Source: JAHEJN01 sp963787285 (GTDB taxonomy: Bacteria > Actinomycetota > Acidimicrobiia > Acidimicrobiales > JAHEJN01). From it: a DNA stretch of 64,000 bases. The stretch is from positions 62,001 to 126,000 of the forward strand of contig CAWBCM010000010.1 in NCBI GenBank assembly GCA_963787285.1, written 5' to 3'. The translations under genes and the position numbers were made by a program. Under the pieces are notes generated by a model that made no database searches, was not told the origin of the DNA, and was given only the letters and a program-made list of their open reading frames with translations. Shown one piece after another: positions 45,390 through 55,071 of this stretch. The stretch's first letter is position 1, and every line of letters starts with the position of its first letter.

Positions 45390-46499
45390 ATGCGGTACGG
45401 AATCGCGTCGGCAATGGCCACAGTGGCCGTGTTGCTCACGATCATTGCGGGCCCCGGCTGGTTCGCCAAGAACACGCTCTACGAGACCGATGCGGTGGTC
45501 GAGCGGGTCAACACGACCCTCGATGACGAACGGGTCCAGCTCGCCATCGCCGAGAAGGTCACCGATCAGCTGTTCCTGCTCGCGGGAATCGATCGAGAAG
45601 CGGCCGTCGACGCCATCGACGAGACCGATGCCGATGCCGATGCCGATCCCGAGGCAACTGCCGATACGAGTATCCTCCCCACCCCGACGCCCGACGAGGC
45701 GGTGGATGCCGAAGCGAACGATCTGCTGGCCGATCTCCCGATCGCCGAGGCGCTCCAGTCCGTCGCCACCGAGCGGGCGGCGCTGATCGTCGCCTCGAAC
45801 CGGCTCGATCCCCAGATCCTGGCCGCCGTGCGTCAGTCGCACGAGGAGTTCCTCGAGGTGGTCGACGGGACGTTGCCGCCGAACACCGAAGGCGTGATCA
45901 CGATCGACCTGGAGCCGGTGGTCGCGGAGACCCTCGACGCCATCGCCGACGACCCGATCCTCGGATTCCTGAGCACCAGCGATGTCGAGATCGGTGAGTC
46001 CACCTTCATCGTGGCCCGAGACGGTCAAGGCGGGGGCGTGTGGTGGGGCATGCTCCGGTCGTTCCCCGACTGGACCAACCTGGCCATCTTCGGAATCTTC
46101 GTGCTCCTGGGGGGCGCCATCGTTCTGTCGCCCGAACGCGACCGCATCATGCTCACGTCGGGAGTCGGGATCGCCGTCATCGCTCTCATCATCGGGGCGG
46201 CTTCGTGGGCCGCTCGCCCCATCGTCTCGACCGTCTTCATCCGCGACGAGGTCTCGCGTGGTGCGTACGAAGCGGTGTACGACGTCTTGTCGAAGCCGCT
46301 CATCAGCCTCGAAGTCCGGATCGCCATCTTCGCCGCCATCCTGGCCGCCATCGGGGGAATCCTCGGTTTCTTCCTCGACTGGCGGGCCGAACGGGCCCTG
46401 GCGGAAGGGGCCGAGAACCCCAATGGCTACGACCCCAGCACCCCCATCTACCGTTCGCCCTTCGGTGAGAGCGGCATTCCGCCCGGCCCGCAGCGCTGA
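45390..46499 (+). CDS. Conserved membrane protein with large extracytoplasmic domain
   Basis: 369 residues. An N-terminal signal anchor (YGIASAMATVAVLLTIIAGPGWF) leads to an extracytoplasmic region of about 230 residues containing an acidic Asp/Ala stretch (DADADADPEA). Three further helices near 245-340 (LAIFGIFVLLGGAIVL, GIAVIALIIGAASWAA, IAIFAAILAAIGGILGFF) follow, and the C-terminus is cytoplasmic and polar. I know of no defined function. The AAGGACC ribosome-binding site supports ATG 45390. It precedes the helicase gene on the same strand. Confidence 0.65.
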   Translation: MRYGIASAMATVAVLLTIIAGPGWFAKNTLYETDAVVERVNTTLDDERVQLAIAEKVTDQLFLLAGIDREAAVDAIDETDADADADPEATADTSILPTPTPDEAVDAEANDLLADLPIAEALQSVATERAALIVASNRLDPQILAAVRQSHEEFLEVVDGTLPPNTEGVITIDLEPVVAETLDAIADDPILGFLSTSDVEIGESTFIVARDGQGGGVWWGMLRSFPDWTNLAIFGIFVLLGGAIVLSPERDRIMLTSGVGIAVIALIIGAASWAARPIVSTVFIRDEVSRGAYEAVYDVLSKPLISLEVRIAIFAAILAAIGGILGFFLDWRAERALAEGAENPNGYDPSTPIYRSPFGESGIPPGPQR

Positions 46500-46579
46500 G
46501 GTCACCGGCTAGGCCGGTGGCAACCGCCCGAGTCCGTCGATCCGGGACGAGCACCTGCCGCCGATAGGTTCGAGGGCCG

Positions 46580-49050
46580 ATGCTCACGATCCCGGACCCC
46601 GAAGAGATCCTCGACGGTTTCGTCGACCATGTGGTCGAGCTCGGGCTGGAGCTCTACGAGGCCCAGGAGGAGGCCATCCTCGAGTTGATCGGCGGCGCCA
46701 ACGTGGTGCTCAACACCCCCACCGGGTCGGGGAAGTCGCTGGTGGCGACGGCTGCGCACTACGCCGCGCTCGCCAATGGCCGGCGCAGCGTCTACACCGC
46801 CCCGATCAAGGCGTTGGTGAGCGAGAAGTTCTTCGCACTCTGCCGAGACTTCGGCTCGGAGCGGGTGGGCATGATCACCGGCGACGTGTCGGTCAACGCC
46901 GGCGCTCCCATCATCTGTTGCACGGCGGAGATCCTGGCCAACTGGGCCCTGCGCGAGGGCGCCGGAGCCGACGTCGACCTCGTGGTGGCCGACGAGTTCC
47001 ACTACTACGGCGACCCCCAACGCGGATGGGCGTGGCAGGTTCCGCTGCTCGAGCTGCCTCACGTGCAGTTTCTGTTGATGTCGGCCACCCTGGGCCCGAC
47101 CGCGTGGCTGGTGGAGGAGCTCGAGCGCCGAACCGGCCGAGCCAGTGTCCTGGTGCGCAGCACCGACCGGCCGGTGCCCCTCGACTTCGCCTACCGCACC
47201 ACCCGCCTGGTGCACTCGATCGAGAAGCTGCTCGAGCTCGGACGTGCGCCCGTCTACATCGTGCACTTCACCCAGCGCGAAGCGGCAGAGCAGGCGCAGT
47301 CGCTCCTGTCGATCGATGTGCTGACCAAGGACGAGAAGGCGCAGGTGAACGAGCTCATCGGCGGGTTTCGCTTCGACAGCCCGATCGGCAAGGACATGCG
47401 GCGGTTCGTGACCCACGGCATCGGTTTGCATCATGCCGGACTGCTGCCGAAGTACCGGCTGCTGGTCGAGAAGCTGGCCCAGGCCGGACTGCTCAAGCTG
47501 ATATGCGGCACCGACACACTGGGCGTCGGGGTGAACGTGCCCATCCGGACGGTGCTGTTCAGCCAGCTGTGCAAGTTCGACGGCAGCGACACCCGTGTCC
47601 TGCGGGTGCGCGAGTTCCAACAGATCGCCGGCCGGGCGGGACGCCGCGGGTTCGACACCATGGGCACCGTTTGGGCTCAGGCGCCCGCCCACTGGATCGA
47701 GAATCGAATCGGCGAGGAGAAGGCCGCCGTCGACGCGAAAAGAAGAAGAAGCTGGTGAAGAGGAAAGCACCCGAGCGGGGGTACTCCCACTGGGACGAGG
47801 CCACCTTCGTCAAGCTCATCGAAGGCGAGCCCGAACCGCTCACCTCGAGCTTCCAGGTCACCCACCAGATGCTGCTCAATCTGCTCGACCGGCCCGGAGA
47901 CGGGTGTGCGGCGGTCCGGACGCTGATGGTCGACAATCACGAGACACGAAGGCGCCAGCGCGGCCACATACGCCGAGCCATCGGCATCTACCGCTCGTTG
48001 GTCGACGCCGACGTGGTCGAGCACCTCGATCAGCCCGACGAGCACGGCCGCACCGTGCGGGTCACCATCGACCTGTCCGACACCTTTGCGCTCAACCAGC
48101 CGCTGTCACTGTTCGCCCTCGAGGCCGTCGAGGCGCTCGACCTCGACCACGAAACCCATGCGCTCGACGTGGTCTCGGTCATCGAGTCGGTGCTCGAGAG
48201 CCCCCGGGTCATCCTCGCGGCCCAGCTCGACAAACTGATCACCGACACGCTGGCCGAGCTGAAGCGCCGGGGGGTCGAGTACGACGAACGCATGGACGAG
48301 ATCGCGAAGCTCAGCCATCCGAAACCGCTCGAGGACTTCCTGTACGGCAGCTTCAACCTGTTTCGCGCCCACCATCCGTGGGTGGAGGGCGACACGGTGA
48401 AGCCCAAGGCCATCGTGCGCGACCTCTACGAGCGGGCCATGACCTTTCGCGACTACGTGAACCACTACGGCCTGAAGCGTTCGGAAGGTGTGCTGCTCCG
48501 CTATCTCACCGACGCCTACCGCGCGTTGCGTCAGACGGTTCCCGACGCACACCGGACCGACCAGGTCGACGACATCGTCGAGTGGCTGGGGGAGCTGGTC
48601 CGCCAGGTCGACTCGAGCCTCATCGACGAGTGGGAGAAGCTCCAGCACCCCGATGAGGTGCAGAGCGACGAGATCGTGCTACCCGAGCGGCGCGACGTCA
48701 CGCAGAACACGCGGGCCTTCCGGGTCATGGTGCGCAACGAGATGTTCCGCTGGATCACGCTGCTCGCCCGGAAGGACAGCACCGCTCTCGCCGAGGCGGG
48801 TCGCACGCTCACCGCCGAGGAGATCGACGCGGCCATCGCCGGGTACTGGGACGTGCACGACCGCATCGTGCTCGATGGTGACGCCCGCGGCCCCGACCGC
48901 TTCGAGCTCGACGAGTCGGGCACGGTGCACCAGACGATCTCCGATCCCGAGAGCTGGAACGAGTGGTATCTCGCCGCCAAGGTCGACCGGGCTGCCTCGG
49001 CCGAAGCGGGCGAACCGGTCCTCGACCTCGTCGAGGTGCGCCGGCGCTAG
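46580..49050 (+). CDS. DUF3516-type Ski2-like superfamily 2 RNA/DNA helicase (one frameshift)
   Basis: About 824 residues. RecA1: NTPTGSGKSLVA (motif I), YTAPIKALVSEKFF (Ia), DVVVADEFHYYGDPQRG-like VADEFHYYGDP (DEFH motif II), LLMSATLGPT (III). RecA2: GIGLHHAGLLPKYR, GTDTLGVGVNVPIRTV and QIAGRAGRRGFDTMG (VI). The frame breaks near 47740, where GCG followed by AAAA needs one more A to read KKKKLVKRKAPERGYSHW. The C-terminal half (DUF3516-type) then runs to 49050. Actinobacterial members (HelY-like) are ATP-dependent helicases with RNA processing or repair roles. The homopolymer position points to an assembly deletion. Confidence 0.88.
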
Positions 49051-49053
49051 CGA

Positions 49054-49860
49054 TCAGTCGGCGAAGCCGCTGACCGCGGCCGCATGCTCGGCTCTGGGAT
49101 AGAGCTGCCGCAACAGGCGCGGTGCCCGGAACGGCTGCCATCCGTGGAGGGGTTGGCCGAGTCGATCGAGAACCGCGAACACCGCACTGGCGTTGTGGCC
49201 GAGCCCCGTGTGGCTGCCACGGACCTCGATGCTCTCACTCGACCGACTCCGGTGTTCGAGGCAGGCTTCCCAGCGCACGATCCCGTCGGTCCTGGTGTAG
49301 ATCGCGGTCGACGGCACGGGCAGGGCGCCCCGTTGATGCTCGCTCCCGCCGAGGTGGTCGTGATAGTGCCGGTCGTAGCGGTGCGCCAGCCCCTCGACCA
49401 GGCGGGAGACGGTGGAGCGGTCGCCGGCCTGCATGCGAAACGGGCTGCCGAGGGTGACCACCTGACGCACACGGTCGGGCGCGACGCGGGCCAGGTGCCG
49501 AGCGTAGATGCCGCCGAGGCTCCAGCCGACGACACGGACCTGCCGTCCGTGTTCGTCGGCCAGCTCGTCGAGCCGCTCGACGAGCCCACCGATGATCTCC
49601 GGGGTCGGCCCGATGTTGCGCCCGAGACTCCATCCCCGGGCGTCGTAGCCCTTGGCGTTGAGCGCCCACCGAAGTGGTGACGTCGAGACGTCGGAGGCGC
49701 TGAATCCCGGGAGGACGAGCACCGGCCCGCCATCACCGAAGCGCGCCAGCCGCAGCAGCGGCGACAACATCACCGATCCGGCCAGCTCGGCAACAGCGCG
49801 TTGTTCGAGGGCCACCAACAGCCGTGAGGGAGCAGCCAGGGAACCGTCGGCGGAAGCCAT
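49054..49860 (-). CDS. Alpha/beta-hydrolase (lipase/esterase-like)
   Basis: 268 residues from ATG 49860. VLVLPGFSASDVSTSPLRW is the first strand and oxyanion region. VRVVGWSLGGIYARHLA is the nucleophile elbow (GxSxG). ADGIVRWE-like TRTDGIVRWEACLEH and SHTGLGHNASAVFAVL supply the acid and histidine segments. Its neighbour is a wax-ester synthase gene read divergently, with a 76-bp gap, so a role in neutral-lipid turnover is plausible but inferred. Confidence 0.8.
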   Translation of the reverse strand: MASADGSLAAPSRLLVALEQRAVAELAGSVMLSPLLRLARFGDGGPVLVLPGFSASDVSTSPLRWALNAKGYDARGWSLGRNIGPTPEIIGGLVERLDELADEHGRQVRVVGWSLGGIYARHLARVAPDRVRQVVTLGSPFRMQAGDRSTVSRLVEGLAHRYDRHYHDHLGGSEHQRGALPVPSTAIYTRTDGIVRWEACLEHRSRSSESIEVRGSHTGLGHNASAVFAVLDRLGQPLHGWQPFRAPRLLRQLYPRAEHAAAVSGFAD

Positions 49861-49936
49861 GTGAGGACAACCGTACTTGGCGCCGCAGCGCGGCAGCGAA
49901 TGTACCGACCGTGTCGGCTCGCCGTACTCTCGGAGC

Positions 49937-51436
49937 GTGAAGCAACTCAGCGGCGTCGACGCGGCCTTCCTCAACATCGAGACGGCCAACACCTACGGCC
50001 ACGTGTCGAGCCTGTCGGTCTACGACCGGCCCGCCGACCCCGACTTCGACGCCTACGCAGTGGCGCGTGCCCAGATCGAGTCGCGGCTGGCCCGTCTCGA
50101 CCCCTTTCGGCGCCGACTGGTGCAGGTGCCCCTCGGGCTCGACCACCCGTGGTGGATGCGCGATCCGGCATTCGATCTCGACTTCCACGTACGCCACATC
50201 GCCGTGCCCCCGCCGGGAGGAACCGAGCAGGTCACGGCGCTGGTGTCGCGAATCATCGCCCGCCACCTCGACCGGAGCCGCCCGCTGTGGGAGACCTACG
50301 TGATCGAGGGTCTCGAGGGCAACCGGTTCGCACTGCTCACCAAGGTCCACCACGCGACGATCGACGGGGCAGCCGGGGCGGAGCTCCTGGCCATGCTCCT
50401 CGACCAGACACCCGACGCCGAGCTGACTCCGGCCGAGCCCGACCACCGGCCACCCGAGCGCGAGCCGTCGGGCTTCGAGATGCTCGGCCGCACCGCCCTC
50501 TCGTTCGCCACCAAGCCACGCGACGCCATCCGGCTCACCAACAGCGCGGCGGCCGCCCTCCGCGACGTCGCACGACAGCGCGGCCTCGGCGGTCTCGGGG
50601 AACTGGTCGGCCGACCGTTGCCGCACCGCATCGCCGTCATGGGCCAGCGCGAATACAACGAGAACGACCCCGACATCGCACCCGTGCTGCCCAGCCTCAC
50701 CGCACCGAAGACGCCATGGAGCCAGAGCGTGTCGGCCCAGCGCAAGTTCGCGATCGACAGCGTGGCCCTCGAAGAGGTGAAACACACCAAGCGCCTGCTG
50801 GGCTGCACGGTGAACGACGTGGTCATGGCCATGGTCGCCGGCGGGCTCCGCAACTGGCTCGACGAGAACGACGCCCTTCCCGCCGAACCCCTCGTTGCGA
50901 TGGTCCCGGTTTCGGTGCGCACCGGCGACGAGACCGACCGGTGGACCAACCGCGTCTCGAGCCTGTTCGTACCGGTTCCCACCGACTGCGATCAGCCGCT
51001 CGATCGTGTCGCCGCGGTCAACCGCACGATGAACGAGGCCAAGGCCACCTTCGATCTCCTTCCGGCCGAGGTCCTCACCGACCTCGCCCAGTTCGCGCCG
51101 CCGGCGCTGGCCACGCGGGCCGCCCGACTGGCCACTCGACTGCACATCGGCGATCGCCTGGCGTCACCCATCAACCTGGTCATCTCGAACGTGCCCGGCC
51201 CCCGCAGTCCGCTGTTCCTCGGCGGGGCGATGATGCGGCACTACTACCCCGTCTCCACCATTGCCGAAGGGGTCGCCCTGAACGTCACGGTGCAGAGCTA
51301 TCTCGACACCCTCGACTTCGGACTCGTGACCTGCCGTGATCTGATCCCTGATCTCGAACACATGACCGGCTTGATCGCCGCCGAACTGGGCGTGATTCGC
51401 GAGGCCGCCGAGGAGCTGGCCGCCGCCTCCGAGTGA
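49937..51436 (+). CDS. Wax-ester synthase / diacylglycerol O-acyltransferase (WS/DGAT)
   Basis: A 499-residue acyltransferase making wax esters and triacylglycerols from acyl-CoA. It begins VKQLSGVDAAFLNIETANT. The catalytic motif HHATIDGAAG (HHxxxDG) lies near residue 138, preceded by RPLWETYVIEGLEG (PLW motif). NVPGPRSPLFLGG closes the C-terminal conserved block. Such enzymes are common in storage-lipid-making actinobacteria. The GTG at 49937 overlaps no homology upstream. Confidence 0.92.
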   Translation: MKQLSGVDAAFLNIETANTYGHVSSLSVYDRPADPDFDAYAVARAQIESRLARLDPFRRRLVQVPLGLDHPWWMRDPAFDLDFHVRHIAVPPPGGTEQVTALVSRIIARHLDRSRPLWETYVIEGLEGNRFALLTKVHHATIDGAAGAELLAMLLDQTPDAELTPAEPDHRPPEREPSGFEMLGRTALSFATKPRDAIRLTNSAAAALRDVARQRGLGGLGELVGRPLPHRIAVMGQREYNENDPDIAPVLPSLTAPKTPWSQSVSAQRKFAIDSVALEEVKHTKRLLGCTVNDVVMAMVAGGLRNWLDENDALPAEPLVAMVPVSVRTGDETDRWTNRVSSLFVPVPTDCDQPLDRVAAVNRTMNEAKATFDLLPAEVLTDLAQFAPPALATRAARLATRLHIGDRLASPINLVISNVPGPRSPLFLGGAMMRHYYPVSTIAEGVALNVTVQSYLDTLDFGLVTCRDLIPDLEHMTGLIAAELGVIREAAEELAAASE

Positions 51437-51476
51437 CCAGCGCGAATACGACACGGCAGCGGCGGGTTGCCGGTAC

Positions 51477-52763
51477 ATGCGGCTTCTCATTCTTCTCGTC
51501 GTCCTCGGTCTCGTCGCCACGGCGTGCGGTTCGGCCACCGACACCAGCCCCGAATCGGCACCCGACGCGGAGGGAGCGGAACCGGCGCGGCTCGTGTCGC
51601 CCACCGAATCGGCCGATCCATTCGACTTGAGCGGCGGCGCCAGCTCCTCGGACGCAGACGTGCGGGCGATCACCGGCGATGCCCGCGACCAGCTCGGGTT
51701 GGATGCGGCGAGCATCAGCGGGCGGTGGAACACCGACTGGAGTCGCGCCACCGTCCCGCTCGGCGAGTTCGCCGCCGGGCTTCGAGGCTCCGATCCCCGC
51801 GACGGCATCCCACCCATCGACACACCGAAGTTCGAGGACGTCACGGGAGCCGCACAGTGGCTCGGGGCCAACGAGCCGGGGGCGCTGGTCTCGGTGGGCG
51901 ACGAAGTGCGCTTCTACCCACTCTCGATCCTCACTCGCCACGAGATCGTGAACGACCGCTTCGGCGACGTGCCGGTGGCCATCACCTTCTGCCCCCTCTG
52001 CAACACTGCGCTCGCCTTCGACCGTCGGGTCGACGGGCAGGTGCTGCGCTTCGGGGTCTCGGGTTTGTTGCGCAAGAGCGACCTGGTGATGTGGGACGAC
52101 GTCACCGAGAGCTTGTGGCAACAGATCAGCGGTGAGGCCGTCGTCGGCGCCCTGGCGGGCACCGTGCTCGACGTGGTGTCGACCTCGATCGTCTCCTTCG
52201 CCGACTTCGCGGAGACCCATCCCGACGGACTGTCGCTGTCGCGCGACACCGGGTTCGGTGTCAACTACGGCGCAAACCCGTACGAGGGCTACAGCTCCCA
52301 GAACGGTCCCTTCAGCAGCTTCTTCCGCGACGAGCTCGACCCGCGCTTTCCTGCTCTGGAACGGGTCGTCGCCGTGACGATCGACGACGACATCGTCGCC
52401 TATCCCTTCAGCGTCATGGCCGAGCAGGGCGCAGTGAACGACGTGGTCGGTGGGCAACCGATCGTGGTGTTCTGGGGCGGCACCACCACCGATGCGCTCG
52501 ACCGGTCGAGCATCGCCGACAGCCAACAGATCGGCAGCGGCATCGCCTATGACCCCAGCGTCGACGGGGAGCCGCTCACCTTCGTCGCCAACGGCGACGA
52601 CACCTACAGCGATGCCCAGACCGGATCGACCTGGAACCTGCTCGGCCGGGCGACGGCGGGTGAGCTCGAGGGGACCCAGCTCGCGACGGCGAATCACCGC
52701 AACGAGTTCTGGTTTGCCTTCGCCGGCTTCTTTCCCGAGGCTCGGGTGTACGGCGAGAGTTAG
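51477..52763 (+). CDS. DUF3179 lipoprotein
   Basis: 428 residues. The signal peptide ends at lipobox LVATAC. The DUF3179 core contains YPLSILTRHEIVND, followed by VAITFCPLCNTALAFDR with the paired cysteines, and a second part with NDVVGGQPIVVFWGG and GSTWNLLGRATAGEL. The paired cysteines could bind a metal or act as a redox pair; the family is uncharacterised. It is translated after the wax-ester synthase with 40 bp between, and ends in a 4-bp overlap with the convergent SDR gene. Confidence 0.8.
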   Translation: MRLLILLVVLGLVATACGSATDTSPESAPDAEGAEPARLVSPTESADPFDLSGGASSSDADVRAITGDARDQLGLDAASISGRWNTDWSRATVPLGEFAAGLRGSDPRDGIPPIDTPKFEDVTGAAQWLGANEPGALVSVGDEVRFYPLSILTRHEIVNDRFGDVPVAITFCPLCNTALAFDRRVDGQVLRFGVSGLLRKSDLVMWDDVTESLWQQISGEAVVGALAGTVLDVVSTSIVSFADFAETHPDGLSLSRDTGFGVNYGANPYEGYSSQNGPFSSFFRDELDPRFPALERVVAVTIDDDIVAYPFSVMAEQGAVNDVVGGQPIVVFWGGTTTDALDRSSIADSQQIGSGIAYDPSVDGEPLTFVANGDDTYSDAQTGSTWNLLGRATAGELEGTQLATANHRNEFWFAFAGFFPEARVYGES

Positions 52764-53692
52764 ATCTCCTTGCTCGGGCGGCCGGGACCCTCGGCGTCCT
52801 GGCCGTCCATACCCGGGTTCAGTCGGGCCCGAGCCATGAGATCGGGCATGATCTCACCCACCGAGGCGGGGGTGTCGCCCTGGGTGGCGGTCGGACCGAG
52901 GTGCCACTGCTCGGCGATGCCGACCCGGTTGCCGACCACGTCGAACACGCGCCCGGTGACGTTCTTGGCCTCGGGGCTGGCCAGCCATGCGGCCACGTTG
53001 GCGATCCAGCGCGGCCCGAGCGCCTCCTGGGCCGCCTCGTCGGCACCGGCGAAACCCGGCAGGTCGGCGGTCATGCGGGTGAAGGCCGCCGGTGCGATGC
53101 AGTTCACGGTGACGCCGTAGCGCACCAGCTCCATCGCGGCGATGACGGTGAAGGCGGCGATCCCGGCCTTTGCGGCGCCGTAGTTGGTCTGGCCGACGTT
53201 GCCGTAGATGCCCGAAGGCGAGCTGGTGTTGATGATGCGCGCATCGTTCTCGAGGCCCTCCTTGGCGCGGCCGCGCCAGTACACCGATGCGTGGTGGCTG
53301 ACGTTGAACGTGCCCTTCAGATGTACGGCGACCACGGCGTCCCAGTCGGACTCGGTCATGGAGAACATCATCCGGTCGCGAAGAATGCCGGCGTTGTTGA
53401 TTACGATGTCGAGCCCGCCGAATGCGTCGACGGCCTGGTCGACCATGGTTTTCGCCTGCTCGAAGTCGGCGACGTTCCCGCCGTTCACGACGGCCTCACC
53501 TCCCATCGCCTGGATCTCGGCGACCACCTGTTGCGCTGCGGATGGATCGCCGCCCTCTCCGGTGACGTCGCCGCCCAGGTCGTTCACGACGATCTTGGCG
53601 CCTTCGCTCGCCAGCATGAGGCAATGCTCGCGACCGATGCCGCGTGCTCCTCCGGTGACGATGGCGATGCGACCTTCGTTGAGCTTGCTCAC
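52760..53692 (-). CDS. Short-chain dehydrogenase/reductase, 3-hydroxyacyl-CoA dehydrogenase type
   Basis: A 310-residue NAD(P)-dependent SDR. The cofactor motif is GRIAIVTGGARGIGREHCLM, NNAGILRDRMMFSMTESDWD is the next block, and the catalytic Ser and YGAAKAG (YxxxK) lie in SSPSGIYGNVGQTNYGAAK. The long C-terminal tail (about 255-310) and LRDRMMFSM are typical of 17-beta-HSD4/MaoC-associated 3-hydroxyacyl-CoA dehydrogenases in fatty-acid or steroid side-chain oxidation. A divergent or upstream partner is not evident. Confidence 0.88.
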   Translation of the reverse strand: MSKLNEGRIAIVTGGARGIGREHCLMLASEGAKIVVNDLGGDVTGEGGDPSAAQQVVAEIQAMGGEAVVNGGNVADFEQAKTMVDQAVDAFGGLDIVINNAGILRDRMMFSMTESDWDAVVAVHLKGTFNVSHHASVYWRGRAKEGLENDARIINTSSPSGIYGNVGQTNYGAAKAGIAAFTVIAAMELVRYGVTVNCIAPAAFTRMTADLPGFAGADEAAQEALGPRWIANVAAWLASPEAKNVTGRVFDVVGNRVGIAEQWHLGPTATQGDTPASVGEIMPDLMARARLNPGMDGQDAEGPGRPSKEI

Positions 53693-53793
53693 GGTGTCTC
53701 CTCAGACGGTTGTTCTGTCGTTCTCGGCGTCACATCTGACCACAGCCGACGAAGTCGACGCCATCCGGGCTCCACGGAGGCGGCCGACGATGG

Positions 53794-54540
53794 TCAGCCG
53801 ATCAGAGTCTCGAGCTCGGTCAGCAGTTGCCGGCCTCCGCCGGGCTTCGAGTGGTAGGTCTCACCCCGGGCCACGAACGAGGCGAGCGCCGAGAGGCGGA
53901 GCGCGGTGCCCTCTCCGTGGAACGAGACGCCCGACCGCGCCAGTCCGAGCAGGTGGCCCGCCGGGCTGTCCCGCAACTGGTCGGGCACGACCCACACGAC
54001 GTCGTCCGCGTTGATCGGATCGAGCGCCGCCAGCTCGGTCGCCTCGACCGGGTCGGCGGCGGTGATGGCGGCCAGGACGTCCGGATCGACAGCGGCAACC
54101 GACGGCGGGCTCACCAGCTGATCGGTGGAGAGGTCGAGCAACACCGCCGGTGCATCCCATACCTTCCAGCCCAGGCGTCGAAGCCGCGCCTGCTCGTCAC
54201 GGACACCCGGCCCGAAGGCGCGGTCGACGAACACCACCTTCGGGCCCCTGACCAGTGCCGTTCCCGGCAGCTCCAGGTACCCGGTGTCGGCCGCGGCCAC
54301 CGTGTGCTCGAGACCGCGAACCAACGCCCGCAGCAGCCGGCCACGAGAAGCGGTGGCCACGACCCGAATGTTGTTGACGTAGAGGACGCTCTTGGCCCGA
54401 GTCGCCCCTTCGGCCTCGCCCACCAGCACCGAGAGATTGGGTTGCGCATTGCCGCCGGCGATCGCGTCGGGAAACAGATCGAGCACCACCGGGTGCAGAT
54501 CGGCCGTGGTCGCGCGACAGCCGAGGGTGTGGGGACCCAC
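53794..54540 (-). CDS. HprK-like protein lacking a Walker A motif
   Basis: A 248-residue hypothetical protein from the GTG at 54540. In-frame sequence without a standard start extends to a CTG at 54588, directly after the PqqD-like stop (LDRSFRLGEAGQ), so the true N-terminus may be there. ATRAKSVLYVNNIRVV and HTVAAADTGYLELPGTALV resemble the region around the P-loop of HPr-kinase-like proteins, but the GxxGxGK sequence is missing (LVRGPKVVFVDRAF). Nucleotide binding is therefore doubtful. Its link with a PqqD-like chaperone suggests a role around a modified peptide, which is inference. Confidence 0.5.
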   Translation of the reverse strand: MGPHTLGCRATTADLHPVVLDLFPDAIAGGNAQPNLSVLVGEAEGATRAKSVLYVNNIRVVATASRGRLLRALVRGLEHTVAAADTGYLELPGTALVRGPKVVFVDRAFGPGVRDEQARLRRLGWKVWDAPAVLLDLSTDQLVSPPSVAAVDPDVLAAITAADPVEATELAALDPINADDVVWVVPDQLRDSPAGHLLGLARSGVSFHGEGTALRLSALASFVARGETYHSKPGGGRQLLTELETLIG

Positions 54541-54588
54541 CGGGAGATCGATCTGGCCCGCCTCGCCGAGGCGGAAACTGCGGTCCAG

Positions 54589-54939
54589 TCAGAGGTTGGG
54601 CGGTACGCCGAGGAAGTGCGAGGGCGCCGGGGGGACACCTTCGGGCTCCACGGTGTCGCCGACGTAGTGGAGCGTCGCGAGACTGGTGACGAGCGAGAGA
54701 ACATCGGCCAAGACGACCTGTCGATCGACGCCGAAGACCTCGGCGAGGTCGGTGGCGATCTCCGCGAGGGTCGACTGACCGTCGAGGCACTGCCAGACGA
54801 TCGATGCGGTGTGATTGACCACCTCGGCGTGACCCGTGCGCTCGTCGACGAGCACGGTCTCGTCGCCGATGGCGACCATGGTCACCGCCGGCGAGGGAGC
54901 GGGCATCGCGTCGGGAGTCAGCCCATCGACCACCGCCAT
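54589..54939 (-). CDS. PqqD-family peptide-chaperone-like protein
   Basis: A 116-residue protein. VLVDERTGHAEVVNHTASIVW and DGQSTLAEIATDLAEVFGV form the PqqD winged-helix-like fold that binds leader peptides of ribosomally made natural products. No radical-SAM or precursor gene is adjacent; the next gene on the strand is the HprK-like protein. Such orphan PqqD proteins are common and their function is unknown. It is separated from the divergent carotenoid oxygenase by 132 bp, in which I see no short precursor reading frame. Confidence 0.75.
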   Translation of the reverse strand: MAVVDGLTPDAMPAPSPAVTMVAIGDETVLVDERTGHAEVVNHTASIVWQCLDGQSTLAEIATDLAEVFGVDRQVVLADVLSLVTSLATLHYVGDTVEPEGVPPAPSHFLGVPPNL

Positions 54940-55071
54940 CAGGATCCTTCCGCTTCCGGGTACTCGTCGGGGCGAATTCTACGGCAGGCGTCGGCGCGCG
55001 ACTTGGGTGGCTTTCGGTGCGCGGCCCGTCTGGGCGAGACTGGGATGACGCCTGCGAATCGGAGCCTCGCC

